Part shown: positions 1 through 10,345 of the stretch, one piece after another | How the letters are laid out: every line of letters begins with the position of its first letter | How positions within the stretch are numbered: position 1 is the first letter of the stretch | Assembly: GCF_018777385.1 (NCBI RefSeq) | Contig: NZ_JAFJYB010000003.1 | Location: forward strand, 62,001-126,000 | Length of the DNA: 64,000 nt | Direction: 5' to 3' | From: Candidatus Symbiopectobacterium endolongispinus | GTDB taxonomy: Bacteria > Pseudomonadota > Gammaproteobacteria > Enterobacterales > Enterobacteriaceae | The notes under the pieces: model-generated | Database searches by the model: none | Seen by the model: only the letters and a program-made list of their open reading frames with translations | What the model was told of the DNA's origin: nothing | Program-made: the position numbers and the translations under genes

Positions 1-2
1 CG

Positions 3-251
3 CTGATTGATGATATGGTAGAGCATGCCAGCGATGATGAACTTTTTGCCGGTGGCTACCTGCGCGGTCATTTGACGCTGGCAGTGGCAGAGGCTGAAGA
101 GCAGTGGGAAACCTCGGTTCAGGCGCTCTATCAGCGCGTTTGCGACAGCGTAAAGCAAGCGATTAAAAATGGTGAGCTTTCGCCGCCGGATCAGATATTA
201 GTCAATGGTATGTGGGATGATTTATTTCAGCGCGCCTCGCAGATCAATTGA
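3..251 (+). CDS. yfcL: YfcL family protein, 3' part
   Basis: The reading frame is open from the left edge of the window, so the 5' end is missing. The visible residues include [19 protein letters not shown] and end LFQRASQIN, and match from memory E. coli YfcL, a small protein of about 92 residues with no assigned biochemical role. About 82 residues are present. In E. coli yfcL is the direct neighbour of mnmC. Here the two are separated by a fimbrial operon, so that operon sits in an otherwise conserved gene pair. Identification is by remembered sequence similarity. Confidence 0.85.
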   Translation: MIDDMVEHASDDELFAGGYLRGHLTLAVAEAEEQWETSVQALYQRVCDSVKQAIKNGELSPPDQILVNGMWDDLFQRASQIN

Positions 252-628
252 TAACTTACTCGCACTGACTCGGTAAATGAGAAAAAGTATTATTTAACGC
301 GTTATTGTTATTCCTGTGAAAGCGGGAATAGTTTATTAAAACAATTACTTGCCTAATTCTTTGTGTTAATTGGTAAATAAAAATATCAGTTCCGAACTCA
401 TCTTTACACTACTCTGATTAAATTATACAGGCACGATAAACTTCTCTGCATAATATCCGGAATAATAGCTATCAACGAGAGATGCTGCAGCAGCAAGGAA
501 TAAAAACAGCTGACTGACCTGTTAATCTGACAGGTTATATTCTGCAAGGAATCAGAGTTGATGATGCGTTATCTCGTTATATATTTACCCTCGCATTGAG
601 GGTAATATATTAACTTTGATGACAGAGA
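252..628. other. AT-rich leader region upstream of the fimbrial operon
   Basis: No gene is visible. The stretch is much richer in A+T than its surroundings, as is common upstream of fimbrial operons. It contains two stem-loops: ACCTGT/ACAGGT with a 7-base loop at 517-535, and a longer one at 579-610 with arms around TTACCCTC/GAGGGTAA and loop GCATT, lying just before the pilin. A weak promoter-like pair, TTTACA then TACAGG with a 17-base gap, lies near 392-420. I looked for a pair of inverted repeats that would mark a fimS-type phase switch and saw none. Confidence 0.4.
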
Positions 629-1153
629 ATAGATAAATATGCTGTAGCTTTTGGTTTTGTTGCTTCACTGGTTGCCGTTCCGGGAATGGCGCTGGCTTCT
701 GGCAATACCATTTCTTTTCAGGTGGGAGTCGCGGACGAAACTTGTGAGGTTTCGGTCAATGGGAACAACGCATCACCTGTCGTCTTACTGCCGACAGTCA
801 ACGCCAGCCAACTGAATGCTGCGTCAAACCGCTGGGCAAACCACCTTTGATATTGGTGTGAGTGGCTGTACGGGTGATGCCGATGGCATGACGGTTTCCA
901 CCGTATTTGTCGGCAATCAGGTAACCAGCGCAGGCAACCTGGGTAATACCGGCACGGCAAAAAACGTTGAACTGCAGATTCTGGACATCAAAGGGACTGA
1001 GATCAACTTCACCAACGGGTTTACTGGTGACGGTGATTTGGAACTTGGCCCGAATGAAACCAGCGCCAGCTATACCGCACAGTACCTGGCTACCGGTAGC
1101 GCTGCACCAGGGTCGGTGACCTCAACGCTGCAATAGCCATTTCCTACCAGTAA
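629..1153 (+). pseudogene. Major fimbrial subunit (type 1-like pilin), broken
   Basis: Read across frames, this encodes a signal peptide (AVAFGFVASLVAVPGMALA), a mature start with TCEVSVNG, the VVLLPTVNASQLNAA segment and the pilin C-terminus that normally ends in YAISYQ. This is the layout of chaperone-usher pilins of the FimA family, which polymerise by donor-strand exchange. Three defects are visible. No ATG stands before the signal peptide; the expected position at 629 reads ATA. A net one-base shift near 824 breaks the frame after SQLNAA. One base is missing near 1134, creating TAG two codons after STLQ would continue into the final YAISYQ, whose codons are still readable up to TAA at 1153. 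No functional pilin should be made. Confidence 0.8.
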
Positions 1154-1159
1154 TCCTGT

Positions 1160-1181
1160 CGGGCCTGTTTTTACAGGCCCG
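1160..1181 (+). terminator. Stem-loop after the pilin gene
   Basis: CGGGCCTGT and ACAGGCCCG form a perfect 9-bp stem with a TTTT loop, 7 bases after the pilin's original stop. There is no strong T tract after it, so it may be a partial terminator or an mRNA-stabilising hairpin. Such structures commonly separate an abundant major pilin from its less expressed downstream operon genes. Confidence 0.55.
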
Positions 1182-1562
1182 TTTGCCATTCCCGCGTCGC
1201 TGGCGGCCCGTCAGTGGACTCGGACTCCGAAGGCACCGCGTAGCGGCGTTATTTTCCGCGAAAAGCCAGAGGCCACGGGGAGAGGGCGATAGCACGCCCC
1301 GTGTCGGGCACGTGCGCTGAACGGTGCAAATAGCCGCTTGGGTTAACGCGCGCGAAACATTCACTGTACCAACAAAAAGACTTGGCCTAAATTTATGGGG
1401 GCCTCAGCGCCTCGCTCCCTTCTGCGTAACTACCAGAAATGCATGTGGATAATCCGGCAAATTTCTATCGCTGAATTATAATTACGACGATCGCTAAATT
1501 CTGTCCCGCTTAATCTCGATTTAGGGGCTGTATATAACTGCACGCAACGTCGTATTTCTAGG
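1182..1562. other. Gap between pilin and chaperone
   Basis: I see no gene, pilin remnant or insertion sequence in these roughly 380 bases. The first half is GC-rich, the second AT-rich. A short palindrome ACGGGG...CCCCGT lies near 1276-1302. The chaperone frame stays open upstream of its best start without an ATG, so part of this stretch may be the eroded 5' end of that gene. Confidence 0.3.
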
Positions 1563-2284
1563 TTGGGGGCTGCTCTGCTGGTATTATTGGCGATGGCGAG
1601 TTTTTCCGCTTGGGCCAGTATCATCATGACCGGAACGCGAATTATTTATCGCAGAGATGCGCGCTCGGTAGATGTTCAACTCGCGAACCGCGGTAATGTG
1701 CCTTATATCGTTCAAACCTGGTTTGATGAAGGGGATATGAATGATGGGCCAGAGAGCAAACGTAATATCCCCTTTGTGGTTTCTCCTGCGTCTTTCTGTA
1801 TTGCCCCGAATGCCGGACAGGTTGCCCGTATTTCCTATACCCGCTCGCGCGCCTTGCCGGAAGATCGTGAATCCATTTTCTACTTCAATTTCCAGGAAAT
1901 CCCACCGTCCAATGTGGGGGCGATGCTGCCGCTAGCCAGAATAAAATGCTGGTGGTGCTGCGCAACCGCGTCAAATTATTTTTTCGCCCATCCCGGCTGG
2001 GAAACCCTCCTGCCAATGTTCTTTCAACGGTAAAAGTGACGGCCACCCGTGAAGGGCAACGTAGCGGCGTGCTCGTGTCCAACACACTGCCGTTTTATCT
2101 CAATGTGAGCAAGATAGCGCTTAATGCGTCGGGCGCAACCATCCCGGCGACAGCAGATATGGTCGCACCATTAAGCCAACGCACGTTTTGGTTTACTTGC
2201 GCCGTGCCGTCAGGACGTCATACCGTCACGGTAACGATCATCAGCGATCAGGGAGCCAGACTCAGTGCCGACTTCCCGTTATGA
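1563..2284 (+). pseudogene. Periplasmic fimbrial chaperone (PapD-like), frameshifted
   Basis: Translated with one correction, this gives a signal peptide (LLVLLAMASFSAWA), then an immunoglobulin-like chaperone with IIMTGTRIIYRRDARSV, FVVSPASFCIAPNAGQVARI, FNFQEIPP and the second-domain start NRVKLFFRP. These are family hallmarks of PapD/FimC chaperones, which carry pilins through the periplasm to the usher. One G is missing from the G run at 1916-1920; restoring it gives NVGGDAASQNKMLVVLRN and joins both halves. The frame begins at TTG (1563) and no ATG was found, so the true start is uncertain. The end overlaps the usher start by ATGA at 2281-2284. The G-run shift alone could be a sequencing error, but every gene of this operon is damaged. 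Confidence 0.8.
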
Positions 2285-4850
2285 GCGGCTTGCGTGTCCA
2301 TTAACACCTGCTCCTCTGTGGCTGGCGGCGGCAGTGGCCGGGCTGGCATCGTCGGTACACGCTGAAGACTATTACTTCGACCCGGCGTTGTTACAGGGGG
2401 CGGCCTATGATCAGGATCTGGCGCGTTTCAATCAGCACGATGCACTGATTGAAGCCGGTGAGCATGTTCTGGACGTATTCGTTAACGATCAGATGATTGC
2501 CGCCAGTGAGACGGTGCTGTTTATCGCCACCGCCGGAGAGGGCGTGAAGGCCTGCCTCTCTCCGGCCTTGCTGTAAAAAACGGCCATACGTGTAAATCGC
2601 AACGCACCGCGGCAACCAGCAGAATGTGTGTTACTGAGCGATACCGGCCAAAGCGTGGCTGAAGAGGTGGATCTCACCGCCTTGCGCCTCAATCTTGTGG
2701 TAGCACAGCAGGCCTTGTTGCGCACTCCACGCGGCTATATTCCGGTTTCGGAGTGGGACAGTGGTATCCCTGCGCTGTCATTACGCCATAACACCAACTA
2801 CTACCGCACGGAAAATCGTGACAACAATTATCGCTACGGCTATTTGTGGAGTGCGTTGAATGCTGGTTCCAATATTGGTTTGTGGCAGGTTCGCCATCAA
2901 GGGAATCTGCGCTATTACGACAGCAGCGTCAGTGGCAGCCAATATAAATACAACGCGGTGCGCACCTGGGTGGACAGACCCATCCCCGCCATTGAAAGCA
3001 TGCTGACGTTGGGTGACAGCTACACCAGTAATAGCCTGTTCGGCAGTTTGTCATTCAATGGCGTCAAGCTTGCCAGCGATCAGCGCATGTGGCCGCAGGG
3101 GCGTAGAGGATTTGCACCAGAAGTGCGCGACGTAGCTGGGGCTTCGGCGCGTGTGGTGGTGCGGCAACTGGGGCAGATTATCTATGAAACCAGCGTTCCG
3201 CCCGGTGCTTTCGTGATCCGCGATTTGTATAACACGCAGGATCGCGGGGACTTGCAGGTAGAGGTGATCGAGGCCAACGGGCGGGTATCAACCTTTACCG
3301 TACCCTATGCCTCCGTCCCTGATTCAGTGCGTCCCGGTAACTGGCAATACGAAGTGGCGATGGGGCGCGTGCGCCATTTTAATAGCATCGATAACCAATT
3401 TGCCGAAGGCGTTGTCCAGCATGGCCTCAATAATGTGTTAACGCTCAACGGCGGTGTACGCGTTGCGGATGACTATGTCGCGGGATTGTTTGGTACGGTG
3501 ATCGCCACTCCTATCGGAGCCTTCGGGACGAACGCGACTTGGTCGCATGCGGATGTGAATGGTCATACTGAGTCGGGTTGGCGTAGTGAACTCAGCTACG
3601 GTCGCACCTTTGCCAGCGGCACCAGCGTGGTACTGGCTGCCTGGCACTATTCCACCACCGGTTTTCGCGATCTGCAAGATGTGCTCGGTCAGCGCCGCCA
3701 GTATCGCAATAATGGAAGCTACTGGTCAGACAGCCTGAATCAAAAAAACCGTTTTTCCGCTACGGTGAGCCAGGCGATGGGCTCGTGGGGTATGCTGAAC
3801 ATGTCGGCCAGTACCAGCAGCTACTACGGTGAATCATCACGCGTTACTAAACTGCAACTCGGCTACAATAATTCCTGGCGAAACATCAGCTATAACCTGA
3901 GCGTGGCACGCCAGCGCACTGTGTGGGAACGGGGACGTAATTTCGTCAGCGTCAGTGATGGAGACTACGACAACATCGGTCAGCAGCGCTATACCGAAAC
4001 CCTTGTCGCGCTCGGTTTCTCTGTGCCCTTTGATGTCGGGAGCACCCGCTCTACGGTCTCGTTGGACATGAACCGCACTGGCGCGTCACGTTCAGGCACG
4101 CTGAGTGTGGCGTGGTCTTCAGGCGACGACAGGCAGTTCACCTGGTCTGCCTACACCGGGGTAGAGAATTATCAACAGGGCGGTAACGCCATGACATTTG
4201 GCGGTAGCGCACAGCAAACGACTTCTCTGGGTGCGCTGCGCGCTTCGGTGGCACAAGGCGACAACTATCGCCAATTTGGCGTCGGGGCCGCCAGTACACT
4301 GGTGTTGCATCAGGGCGGAGTAACGCTCGGGCCTTATGCCAGCGATACCTTCGCGTTGATCCGTGCGCCGGGTGCCGAAGGGGCGATGGTGCGCAATGGT
4401 CAGGGGGCTACGGTCGATAGCTTTGGTTACGCCATCTTGCCGTCGCTGGCCCCATACCGTTATAACACCATTACGCTGGATGCCAGCACCATGAACGATG
4501 AAACTGAATTGCAAGGTGGCAGCCAGCGCGTGGTCCCTTACGCGGGAACCTTGGCGCAGGTCAGTTTTCCCACCTTGCAAGGGAGGGCGGTGCTGATCGC
4601 CACGCAACTTGAGGACGGGAGTTTTCCCCCAATGGGCGCGGATGTGGTAACGGCGGCAGGCGACAGCGTTGGCATGGTCGGGCAAGGTGGTCAAATCTAC
4701 GCCCGCCTTGCCGAAGAACGCGGTACCTTACAGATGGTATGGGGCCCGCAGGCTGGGGAGCAATGTGCGGTCAGCTACCGTTTACCGCCGCGCGGAAGCG
4801 ACGCTTTCACCCATCTTGATCTGCCTTGTCAGCTTCGGAGGTCGCCATGA
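2265..4850 (+). pseudogene. Outer-membrane fimbrial usher (FimD/PapC family), nonsense codon
   Basis: The product would be an outer-membrane pore that assembles the fimbria: signal sequence PLWLAAAVAGLASSVHA, N-terminal domain with DYYFDPALLQG, a long beta-barrel part containing RTPRGYIPVSEWDSGIPAL and GDSYTSNSLFGSLSFNGV, and a C-terminal domain with a cysteine pair near the end (EQCAVSYRL, DLPCQL). A TAA at 2574-2576 interrupts it after CLSPALL. Reading on in the same frame gives KTAIRVNRNAPRQPAECV and then about 750 uninterrupted codons. CAA (Gln) to TAA would explain it. The ATG expected at 2281, overlapping the chaperone stop, is out of frame with the signal sequence, so a second indel near 2285-2305 is likely. 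The 2265 GTG is the frame-compatible alternative. Confidence 0.85.
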
Positions 4851-6175
4851 CATAGCGTATCATATTCTGGCTGGCCGTGCTGTTACTCGGGAGCCAGACG
4901 GCCTACAGCGCCTGTATTCGGGTCACCAGTGCCACCTCCTTATCGCAGGTAGCGCGCAATGCGGGCTATACCGCGACCGCTTGGAATGGCGCGTGCGATA
5001 CCTGTAACGGCAGAAACATTGGTATGCCCGGCGTGATAAGCCTTAGCAGCGGCACCTTTCAGTCCTCAGGTACTTTGTTGGCGAGCAGCTCAATCAGCTT
5101 TCTGAGTCAGGGCGCGCAGACGGCGTTTACTGCTAATTAAATCTTGTTTCGCTGTGCAGTCGCGGATGCCAGCAGCCTGTTCGAGATGTATGCCACCAAT
5201 GGCGATATCGGCTATGCCGGAATGTATGCGGCCAGTGAGATTGACGGTGCCTACTATAGCTATGTGCGCAATGTTGCGGTTAGACTCACCCATTTAAAGA
5301 GCTGGGCCTACTTTTCCCGCTACTGGCAGGGTCGGCAACTGACGCCGTCCGACTGGTTCTCCGATGGTACCTATATCTATATTCCGGCCAGCGCCTTCAG
5401 CGATATTTTGATGGAAGTGTTCCGTATCGACAGCACCACGTGGTATGGCAACGCCTATAATCGCTACACCTACCTCTACAGCCAGCCTCACGGCTATACC
5501 GCGTTTAAAGGCCCGGGACTCAGCGCGAATGTGACTGAGGGTGCTGATTCGGCAACCAATTATGAAGGATGGCCCTATGACTGGCCTGGTACCTGGAGCC
5601 TGTACGCGACGGGGGTGACCTTTGTACGCGGCGCGTCTTGTCGCGTGGATGATTTTCCGAATGTCGTGATGCTGCCGTTGATCACCGCTAATCAGTTGCG
5701 TCAGGGCGGCACCAGCCGTGCGGGGTTCTCCGTCACCATACAGTGTTAATCCGGGGCACTATCTAGCACCAATGTGTCAACCCTCACGGCGGCGAATTTC
5801 TCGATGGGTTTTTTGGTGAACAAGCCCGCCGCGGTGGCGGCGGCGCAGTCGTTGGAGCTGGTCACCAGCGGCGGCGGCTTAACCTGGTTGCTGGATAATC
5901 AGTACGGTAGCGGAGCGGGCGAAGCTTCTGGCGTCGGTATCCGTATTTTCAACAACCGAGGGCAAGCCATCAATCTACTGCCGGATTTAACCTCATACGG
6001 CACCGGCAACCCGCGCGGGTGGCATGCCTTTAAAGAATTAACCACCAGGGTCTCTGCGGGTAGCACAGAAATTTATGCCGGAGATTTTACCGCATCGCTG
6101 GAAGCGATTAATCAACAACCGATTACACCGGGGACAGTCAATGCTCAATTGCAGATCATTGTCAGTTTCCAGTAG
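4847..6175 (+). pseudogene. Fimbrial tip adhesin-like protein with three in-frame stops
   Basis: One reading frame runs from an ATG that overlaps the usher stop (ATGA, 4847-4850) to TAG at 6173-6175, about 440 codons, the size of a two-domain fimbrial adhesin. It starts with a hydrophobic signal (IIFWLAVLLLGSQTAYSA) followed by CIRVTSATSL. The last third resembles a pilin domain with SLELVTSGGGLTWLL and the ending LQIIVSFQ. The frame is never shifted but is stopped three times: TAG at 4853-4855 (third codon), TAA at 5138-5140 and TAA at 5747-5749 (after SVTIQC). All three could derive from CAG or CAA glutamine codons by C-to-T change. The adhesin assignment is inferred from position after the usher, size and architecture; I cannot name a receptor. 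Confidence 0.65.
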
Positions 6176-6877
6176 CGCGCAGAAAGCCATCAGCGGGATG
6201 CTGTGCGTGCTTTTCTTCCTGCATTCGCTGTGGTTAATGTTGAAGGCTCTCGCGTGATTCTGCACAAAGGCGAGATGTCCACATCGCTCATGCTGTCCAA
6301 TTCAGAAAAACTGCCCACGCTGGTACAGGTCTGGAGTGATGCGGGCGATCCGCTGCTCCCACCCGAGCGTGCTACAACGCCGTTGATCGCCGTACCGCCG
6401 GTATTCAGTATGAAGCCGGATGAGGAGCGTTCTTTGTGTTTGTTGCTCACCTCGCGTCAGGGGTTTGCCAATGACAAAGAATCGCTGCTGTGGCTTAACG
6501 TCTATCAAATTCCACCGAACACTGCGGAGATGACGCGCCACAAGCAAAGCGTGGTGTTGCCGCTGCGCTTGCGCCTGAAGGTGTTTATTCGGCCAGCCGG
6601 GCTGGGCGACCCTAACGAGTCTGATGGCGAACAACTGCGTTTTCGTTTGCTGCAAGCGGGGGACGGGCAACAGTTGTAGGTCGCCAATCCCACCCCCTGG
6701 CATATGACGCTGACCGACATCAGCTATGCTGAACAGCGTCTGGGCAGCATGATGGTGGCTCCGGCGTCCAGCGTAAACCTGCCGGTAAATCGTTCGATCG
6801 TCGGACAGACACTCAGCTATCAGCTCATCAACGATACCGGTACCCACTGGCGTTATTCCGCGACACTCTTTCCTTGA
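6141..6877 (+). pseudogene. Second fimbrial chaperone (PapD-like), frameshift plus nonsense
   Basis: An ATG at 6141, inside the end of the adhesin gene, starts a signal-peptide-like stretch (ISGMLCVLFFLHSLWL). A deletion near 6215-6235 shifts the frame into VVNVEGSRVILHKGEMSTSL, the start of a mature chaperone. Later family landmarks are LWLNVYQIPPN and RLRLKVFIRPAGL. TAG at 6677-6679 interrupts GDGQQL before VANPTPWHMTLTDI, the second-domain segment usually reading L-x-V-x-NPTP. The frame then stays open to TGA at 6877. CAG to TAG would explain the stop. A second chaperone after the adhesin is seen in other chaperone-usher operons and presumably served a distinct subunit. Confidence 0.8.
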
Positions 6878-6887
6878 GCGTGGCTGA

Positions 6888-8906
6888 TTACACCGCGCGG
6901 CCTTTCAGCAGCTTTCTCACCCAAAAACGATTCGGGTTCAACGCGGCGAGCGTTGGTGCATTGAGCGGCAATGGTTCTCCGTACAGTTGCCCTGCCAGAA
7001 TTTCGGCAGCCAACGGGGCAGAGCACAATCCGCGCGATCCTAGCGCACCGATAATGAACAGATCCTCATGAACCGGTGCCGCGGCCACACGTTCTGGCGT
7101 GTGCTGCTGTACGTCAAGTGACGCGTATTGATGTAGCGTCAGTGCGTGATCCGGCGCGGCACCGAGCAGCGGCAGGTGATCGCGCGTAGCACAGCGCACG
7201 CCCTGACGTGCTGCGTTGCCGCTGACGTCAATGTCATTCACCCACGTTGCATCGGGCAAGCAGGCCGCGAGGCGCTGGTGGTTTTCCTGCTGCTCGTCTG
7301 AGCTAAACGTGGTGGCAACCACGCCTCGCTGGTAGCTGGCACCGATACAGTGCTGCTGGTGACGGGGGCTGACGGGAGTCAGATAGCCATCGTAACAAAG
7401 GACGCGTTGCAAGCTTTGTAGCACCGGCGTAGTCGGGATATGACTTACCTGACCGCGCACCGCATAGCTGGGGAGATGCTGAGTTTGCGACCAGTCGCTG
7501 AGCTGGTGTCCATTCGCCAGGATCACCACAGGATGGGTTTTTTGCTGCCCGTTTGCCAACCTCAGTTGCCAGCCGGATGCATTTTTTTCCAGCGCAGAGA
7601 CGCGAGTAGCAAAATGCACGACCAACCCGAGCGATTGTGCGTGTTTCAGCGCATGGGTGGTAAGCTCTGTCGGGCACAGCCAGCCACCCTCGGCATAGCT
7701 CACACCTGAAAAACCTATCGCCAATCCGGCCGTTGCATCCATCTCATCAGCGCTGAGCGGCGTAACTATCTCTATCGGCCAGTTGCCGTGCAAGATTTGC
7801 GTGATTTTGCGCGCGCTTTTTTCATCGTAGGCAATCTGATTCACACCGCACCAGTCATGTTCATAGGCGATACCGGCTTGCAGCAGTGAGTCGTACTGGC
7901 GACGGGCAAAACCAAAAGCGGTGGCGAAAAAGCGGGAAAGCGCATCGTGTTTGTCGTTTAGTAACGGGTAAAGGGCTCCCTGACGGTTACCGGATGCGCC
8001 TAACGCTGGTGCCTCATCTTCACAATAGAGTATCACGTGTGCGCCGCGTCGCAGCAGCGCCAGTGCTGTCAGTACGCTGGCAATACCACCGCCAATAATA
8101 GCGATATCCTCTATCGCGCTCGCGGCCGGGCGTGAATACCAGGGGGTTGCCGCCGGGGCCAGGATGGCGTTCGGTAATACGCCGCGCAGCATTTCGCGTT
8201 TTTGTCCGTAGCCCTTGATCTTTTCCACATAAAAGCAGGCTTGCTGTAGCCCCTGACGCACAAACCCTGCGGCAGTGAATGTCGCAAAGGTACCCTGCGC
8301 CCGGCACAGACGTGCCATGGCGTGAAACAGGTTATCTGTCCACATGTCCGGGTTTTTGGACGGGGCAAAGCCATCGAGAAACCAGGCGTCAACCTGATGC
8401 GTCAGGGAATCGTCCAGCGTTGGCAGCAAGTCGTTGATATCGCCAAACCACAGGTCGAGAGTGATGGCATCGTCAGCCAGAATCAGGCGATGACAGCCCG
8501 GCAGCGCCGACGGCCATGCCTGCCGCAGCGCTTCGGCGTAAGGTCCGAGTGTCGGCCAGTGGGCGTGCGCCTGTTCCAGATCGGCCACGCGCAACGGGAA
8601 TTTTTCAAAGCTGATAAAGTGCAGGCGCCGCAGCGTGGCCTGCGGATGCTGCGCGCGAAAATGGGCGAATGCTTCCCATAGCGTCAAAAAGTTCAGACCA
8701 GTGCCAAATCCGGTTTCTGCAATGATGCACAGCGGGCGTGAATGCTCAACAAAGCGCGCCGGAAAGTGATTGCCTTGCAAGAAAACGTAGCGGGTCTCTT
8801 CCAACCCATCCTGATTTGAGAAGTAAACGTCATCAAACTGTTGCGAAACAGGTGTACCCTGTTCGTTCCAGGAGAGAGTACCGTGCTGAATAGCGTGGTC
8901 TTTCAC
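6888..8906 (-). CDS. mnmC: Bifunctional tRNA mnm5s2U methyltransferase/oxidoreductase
   Basis: MnmC carries out the last two steps of 5-methylaminomethyl-2-thiouridine formation at the wobble base of certain tRNAs. The N-terminal half is the SAM methyltransferase, with [18 protein letters not shown] and the [17 protein letters not shown] segment. The C-terminal half is the FAD oxidase, with the dinucleotide motif [10 protein letters not shown] and [19 protein letters not shown] chose GTG at 8906 (start VKDHAIQHG), which gives 672 residues against 668 in E. coli. The longer frame from 8966 adds residues with no counterpart and lacks a ribosome site. The gene ends 10 bases from the convergent second fimbrial chaperone and is divergent from fabB. 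It appears intact. Confidence 0.93.
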   Translation of the reverse strand: MKDHAIQHGTLSWNEQGTPVSQQFDDVYFSNQDGLEETRYVFLQGNHFPARFVEHSRPLCIIAETGFGTGLNFLTLWEAFAHFRAQHPQATLRRLHFISFEKFPLRVADLEQAHAHWPTLGPYAEALRQAWPSALPGCHRLILADDAITLDLWFGDINDLLPTLDDSLTHQVDAWFLDGFAPSKNPDMWTDNLFHAMARLCRAQGTFATFTAAGFVRQGLQQACFYVEKIKGYGQKREMLRGVLPNAILAPAATPWYSRPAASAIEDIAIIGGGIASVLTALALLRRGAHVILYCEDEAPALGASGNRQGALYPLLNDKHDALSRFFATAFGFARRQYDSLLQAGIAYEHDWCGVNQIAYDEKSARKITQILHGNWPIEIVTPLSADEMDATAGLAIGFSGVSYAEGGWLCPTELTTHALKHAQSLGLVVHFATRVSALEKNASGWQLRLANGQQKTHPVVILANGHQLSDWSQTQHLPSYAVRGQVSHIPTTPVLQSLQRVLCYDGYLTPVSPRHQQHCIGASYQRGVVATTFSSDEQQENHQRLAACLPDATWVNDIDVSGNAARQGVRCATRDHLPLLGAAPDHALTLHQYASLDVQQHTPERVAAAPVHEDLFIIGALGSRGLCSAPLAAEILAGQLYGEPLPLNAPTLAALNPNRFWVRKLLKGRAV

Positions 8907-8999
8907 TATAATTGACTCATTTTTAAGCGATAGCGTGATTTTACTCAGCCAGTGTCGAGCGCGCAAATTTTGTAAAAGGTTGGGTGATCGGACTTGTTC

Positions 9000-9017
9000 A
9001 GCTTACATCTGTACGCT
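9000..9017. promoter_or_regulatory. Possible FabR operator upstream of fabB
   Basis: AGCTTACATCTGTACGCT is an imperfect palindrome (AGC-TTACA-TC-TGTA-CGCT) located 51 bases before the fabB start. FabR, the unsaturated fatty acid repressor, is known to bind an AGCGTAC-type palindrome at the fabA and fabB promoters in E. coli. The match is from memory and by eye. Confidence 0.5.
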
Positions 9018-9067
9018 AAAGTGCGTGACGAAATCCCAAAATACATTTATGCGGAAAGAGGTATTGA

Positions 9068-10282
9068 ATGAAACGTGCAGTGATTACTGGCCTGGGGATC
9101 GTCTCAAGCATTGGTAATAACCAGCAGGAAGTCCTGGCATCGTTGCGGGAAGGTCGCTCGGGTATTACGTTCTCACAAGAGCTGAAAGATTCCGGTATGC
9201 GTAGTCACGTCTGGGGCAATGTGAAGCTGGATACTGCCGGCCTCATTGAACGTAAGGTCGTGCGTTTCATGAGCGATGCCTCTGTCTATGCTTTTTTGTC
9301 GATGGAACAAGCCATTGACGATGCCAATCTGGCACCTGAGGTTTACCAAAACAACCCGCGCGTCGGTTTGATTGCCGGTTCCGGCGGTTCCGCGCGTTCT
9401 CAAGTGTTTGGTGCGGATGCCATGCGCAGCCCACGGGGCCTGAAAGCGGTTGGCCCGTATGTGGTGACCAAAGCGATGGGTTCTGCGGTGTCAGCCTGTC
9501 TTGCGACGCCCTTTAAAATTCAGGGCGTGAACTACTCCATCAGTTCTGCCTGCGCCACCTCTGCGCACTGTATTGGTAACGCGGTAGAGCAGATCCAACT
9601 GGGTAAACAGGACATCGTATTTGCTGGTGGCGGTGAAGAGCTATGCTGGGAACTGGCCTGTGAATTTGATGCCATGGGCGCGTTGTCTACCAAATATAAC
9701 GAAACGCCGGAAAAAGCGTCCCGTACATATGATGCCGATCGTGACGGTTTTGTTATCGCCGGTGGTGGCGGTATGGTGGTCGTGGAAGAACTGGAACATG
9801 CGCTGGCGCGTGGTGCACATATTTACGCCGAAGTGGTGGGATACGGTGCAACCTCTGACGGTGCCGACATGGTTGCGCCGTCCGGTGAAGGCGCCGTGCG
9901 CTGCATGAAACTTGCGATGCAGGATGTGGATACCCCTATCGATTATATCAACACCCATGGTACTTCTACGCCGGTGGGTGACGTGAAAGAGTTGTGGGCG
10001 ATTCGTCAGGTGTTTGGCGACGCGGTGCCGCCCATCTCGGCAACCAAGGCAATGACCGGGCACTCCCTCGGCGCAGCGGGCGTACAGGAAGCGATCTACT
10101 CTCTACTGATGCTGGAGCACGGTTTTATAGCGCCGAGCATTAACGTTGATACGTTGGATGAGTTGGCGCAGGACATGAACATCGTGACACAACCGACTGA
10201 GCGTAAGCTGACCACGGTAATGTCCAACGGTTTTGGCTTCGGCGGCACTAATGCTACGTTGGTGATGCGTAAGTTAGCGTAA
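9068..10282 (+). CDS. fabB: 3-oxoacyl-[acyl-carrier-protein] synthase I
   Basis: FabB condenses malonyl-ACP with acyl-ACP in the cytoplasm and is the elongation enzyme needed for unsaturated fatty acids. The catalytic triad is visible: Cys162 in [15 protein letters not shown], a histidine in [11 protein letters not shown] near residue 297, and a histidine in [12 protein letters not shown] near 332. The C-terminus has the [12 protein letters not shown] glycine-rich segment. Length is 404 residues against 406 in E. coli, with a one-residue shortening near [18 protein letters not shown] precedes the ATG at good spacing. A FabR-like palindrome lies upstream and a strong terminator follows. Intact. 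Confidence 0.97.
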   Translation: MKRAVITGLGIVSSIGNNQQEVLASLREGRSGITFSQELKDSGMRSHVWGNVKLDTAGLIERKVVRFMSDASVYAFLSMEQAIDDANLAPEVYQNNPRVGLIAGSGGSARSQVFGADAMRSPRGLKAVGPYVVTKAMGSAVSACLATPFKIQGVNYSISSACATSAHCIGNAVEQIQLGKQDIVFAGGGEELCWELACEFDAMGALSTKYNETPEKASRTYDADRDGFVIAGGGGMVVVEELEHALARGAHIYAEVVGYGATSDGADMVAPSGEGAVRCMKLAMQDVDTPIDYINTHGTSTPVGDVKELWAIRQVFGDAVPPISATKAMTGHSLGAAGVQEAIYSLLMLEHGFIAPSINVDTLDELAQDMNIVTQPTERKLTTVMSNGFGFGGTNATLVMRKLA

Positions 10283-10312
10283 TTGATATACCCTAAATCG
10301 TCTGTTTTGCTG

Positions 10313-10340
10313 AACCGGGGCCTTGTGCCCCGGTTTTTTT
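10313..10340. terminator. Bidirectional terminator between fabB and flk
   Basis: AACCGGGGC and GCCCCGGTT form a 9-bp stem with loop CTTGT, followed by a run of Ts. It sits between the convergent ends of fabB and flk; the As on the left side of the stem give weaker termination in the flk direction. Confidence 0.85.
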
Positions 10341-10345
10341 GTCGG

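Noticed and set aside
252-628. A phase-variable invertible promoter upstream of the fimbrial operon
   Set aside because: No pair of separated inverted repeats of useful length and no recombinase gene are present; the two palindromes found are local hairpins.
1154-1562. A second, minor pilin gene between pilin and chaperone
   Set aside because: No frame in this stretch gives a signal peptide, a cysteine pair or the pilin C-terminal pattern.
2574-6679. Recoding of TAA and TAG as glutamine
   Set aside because: Intact genes in the window use both as normal stops (nrdR ends in TAG; tig, folC, fabB and pdxB in TAA), and the same operon also carries true frameshifts. Nonsense mutation is the simpler explanation.
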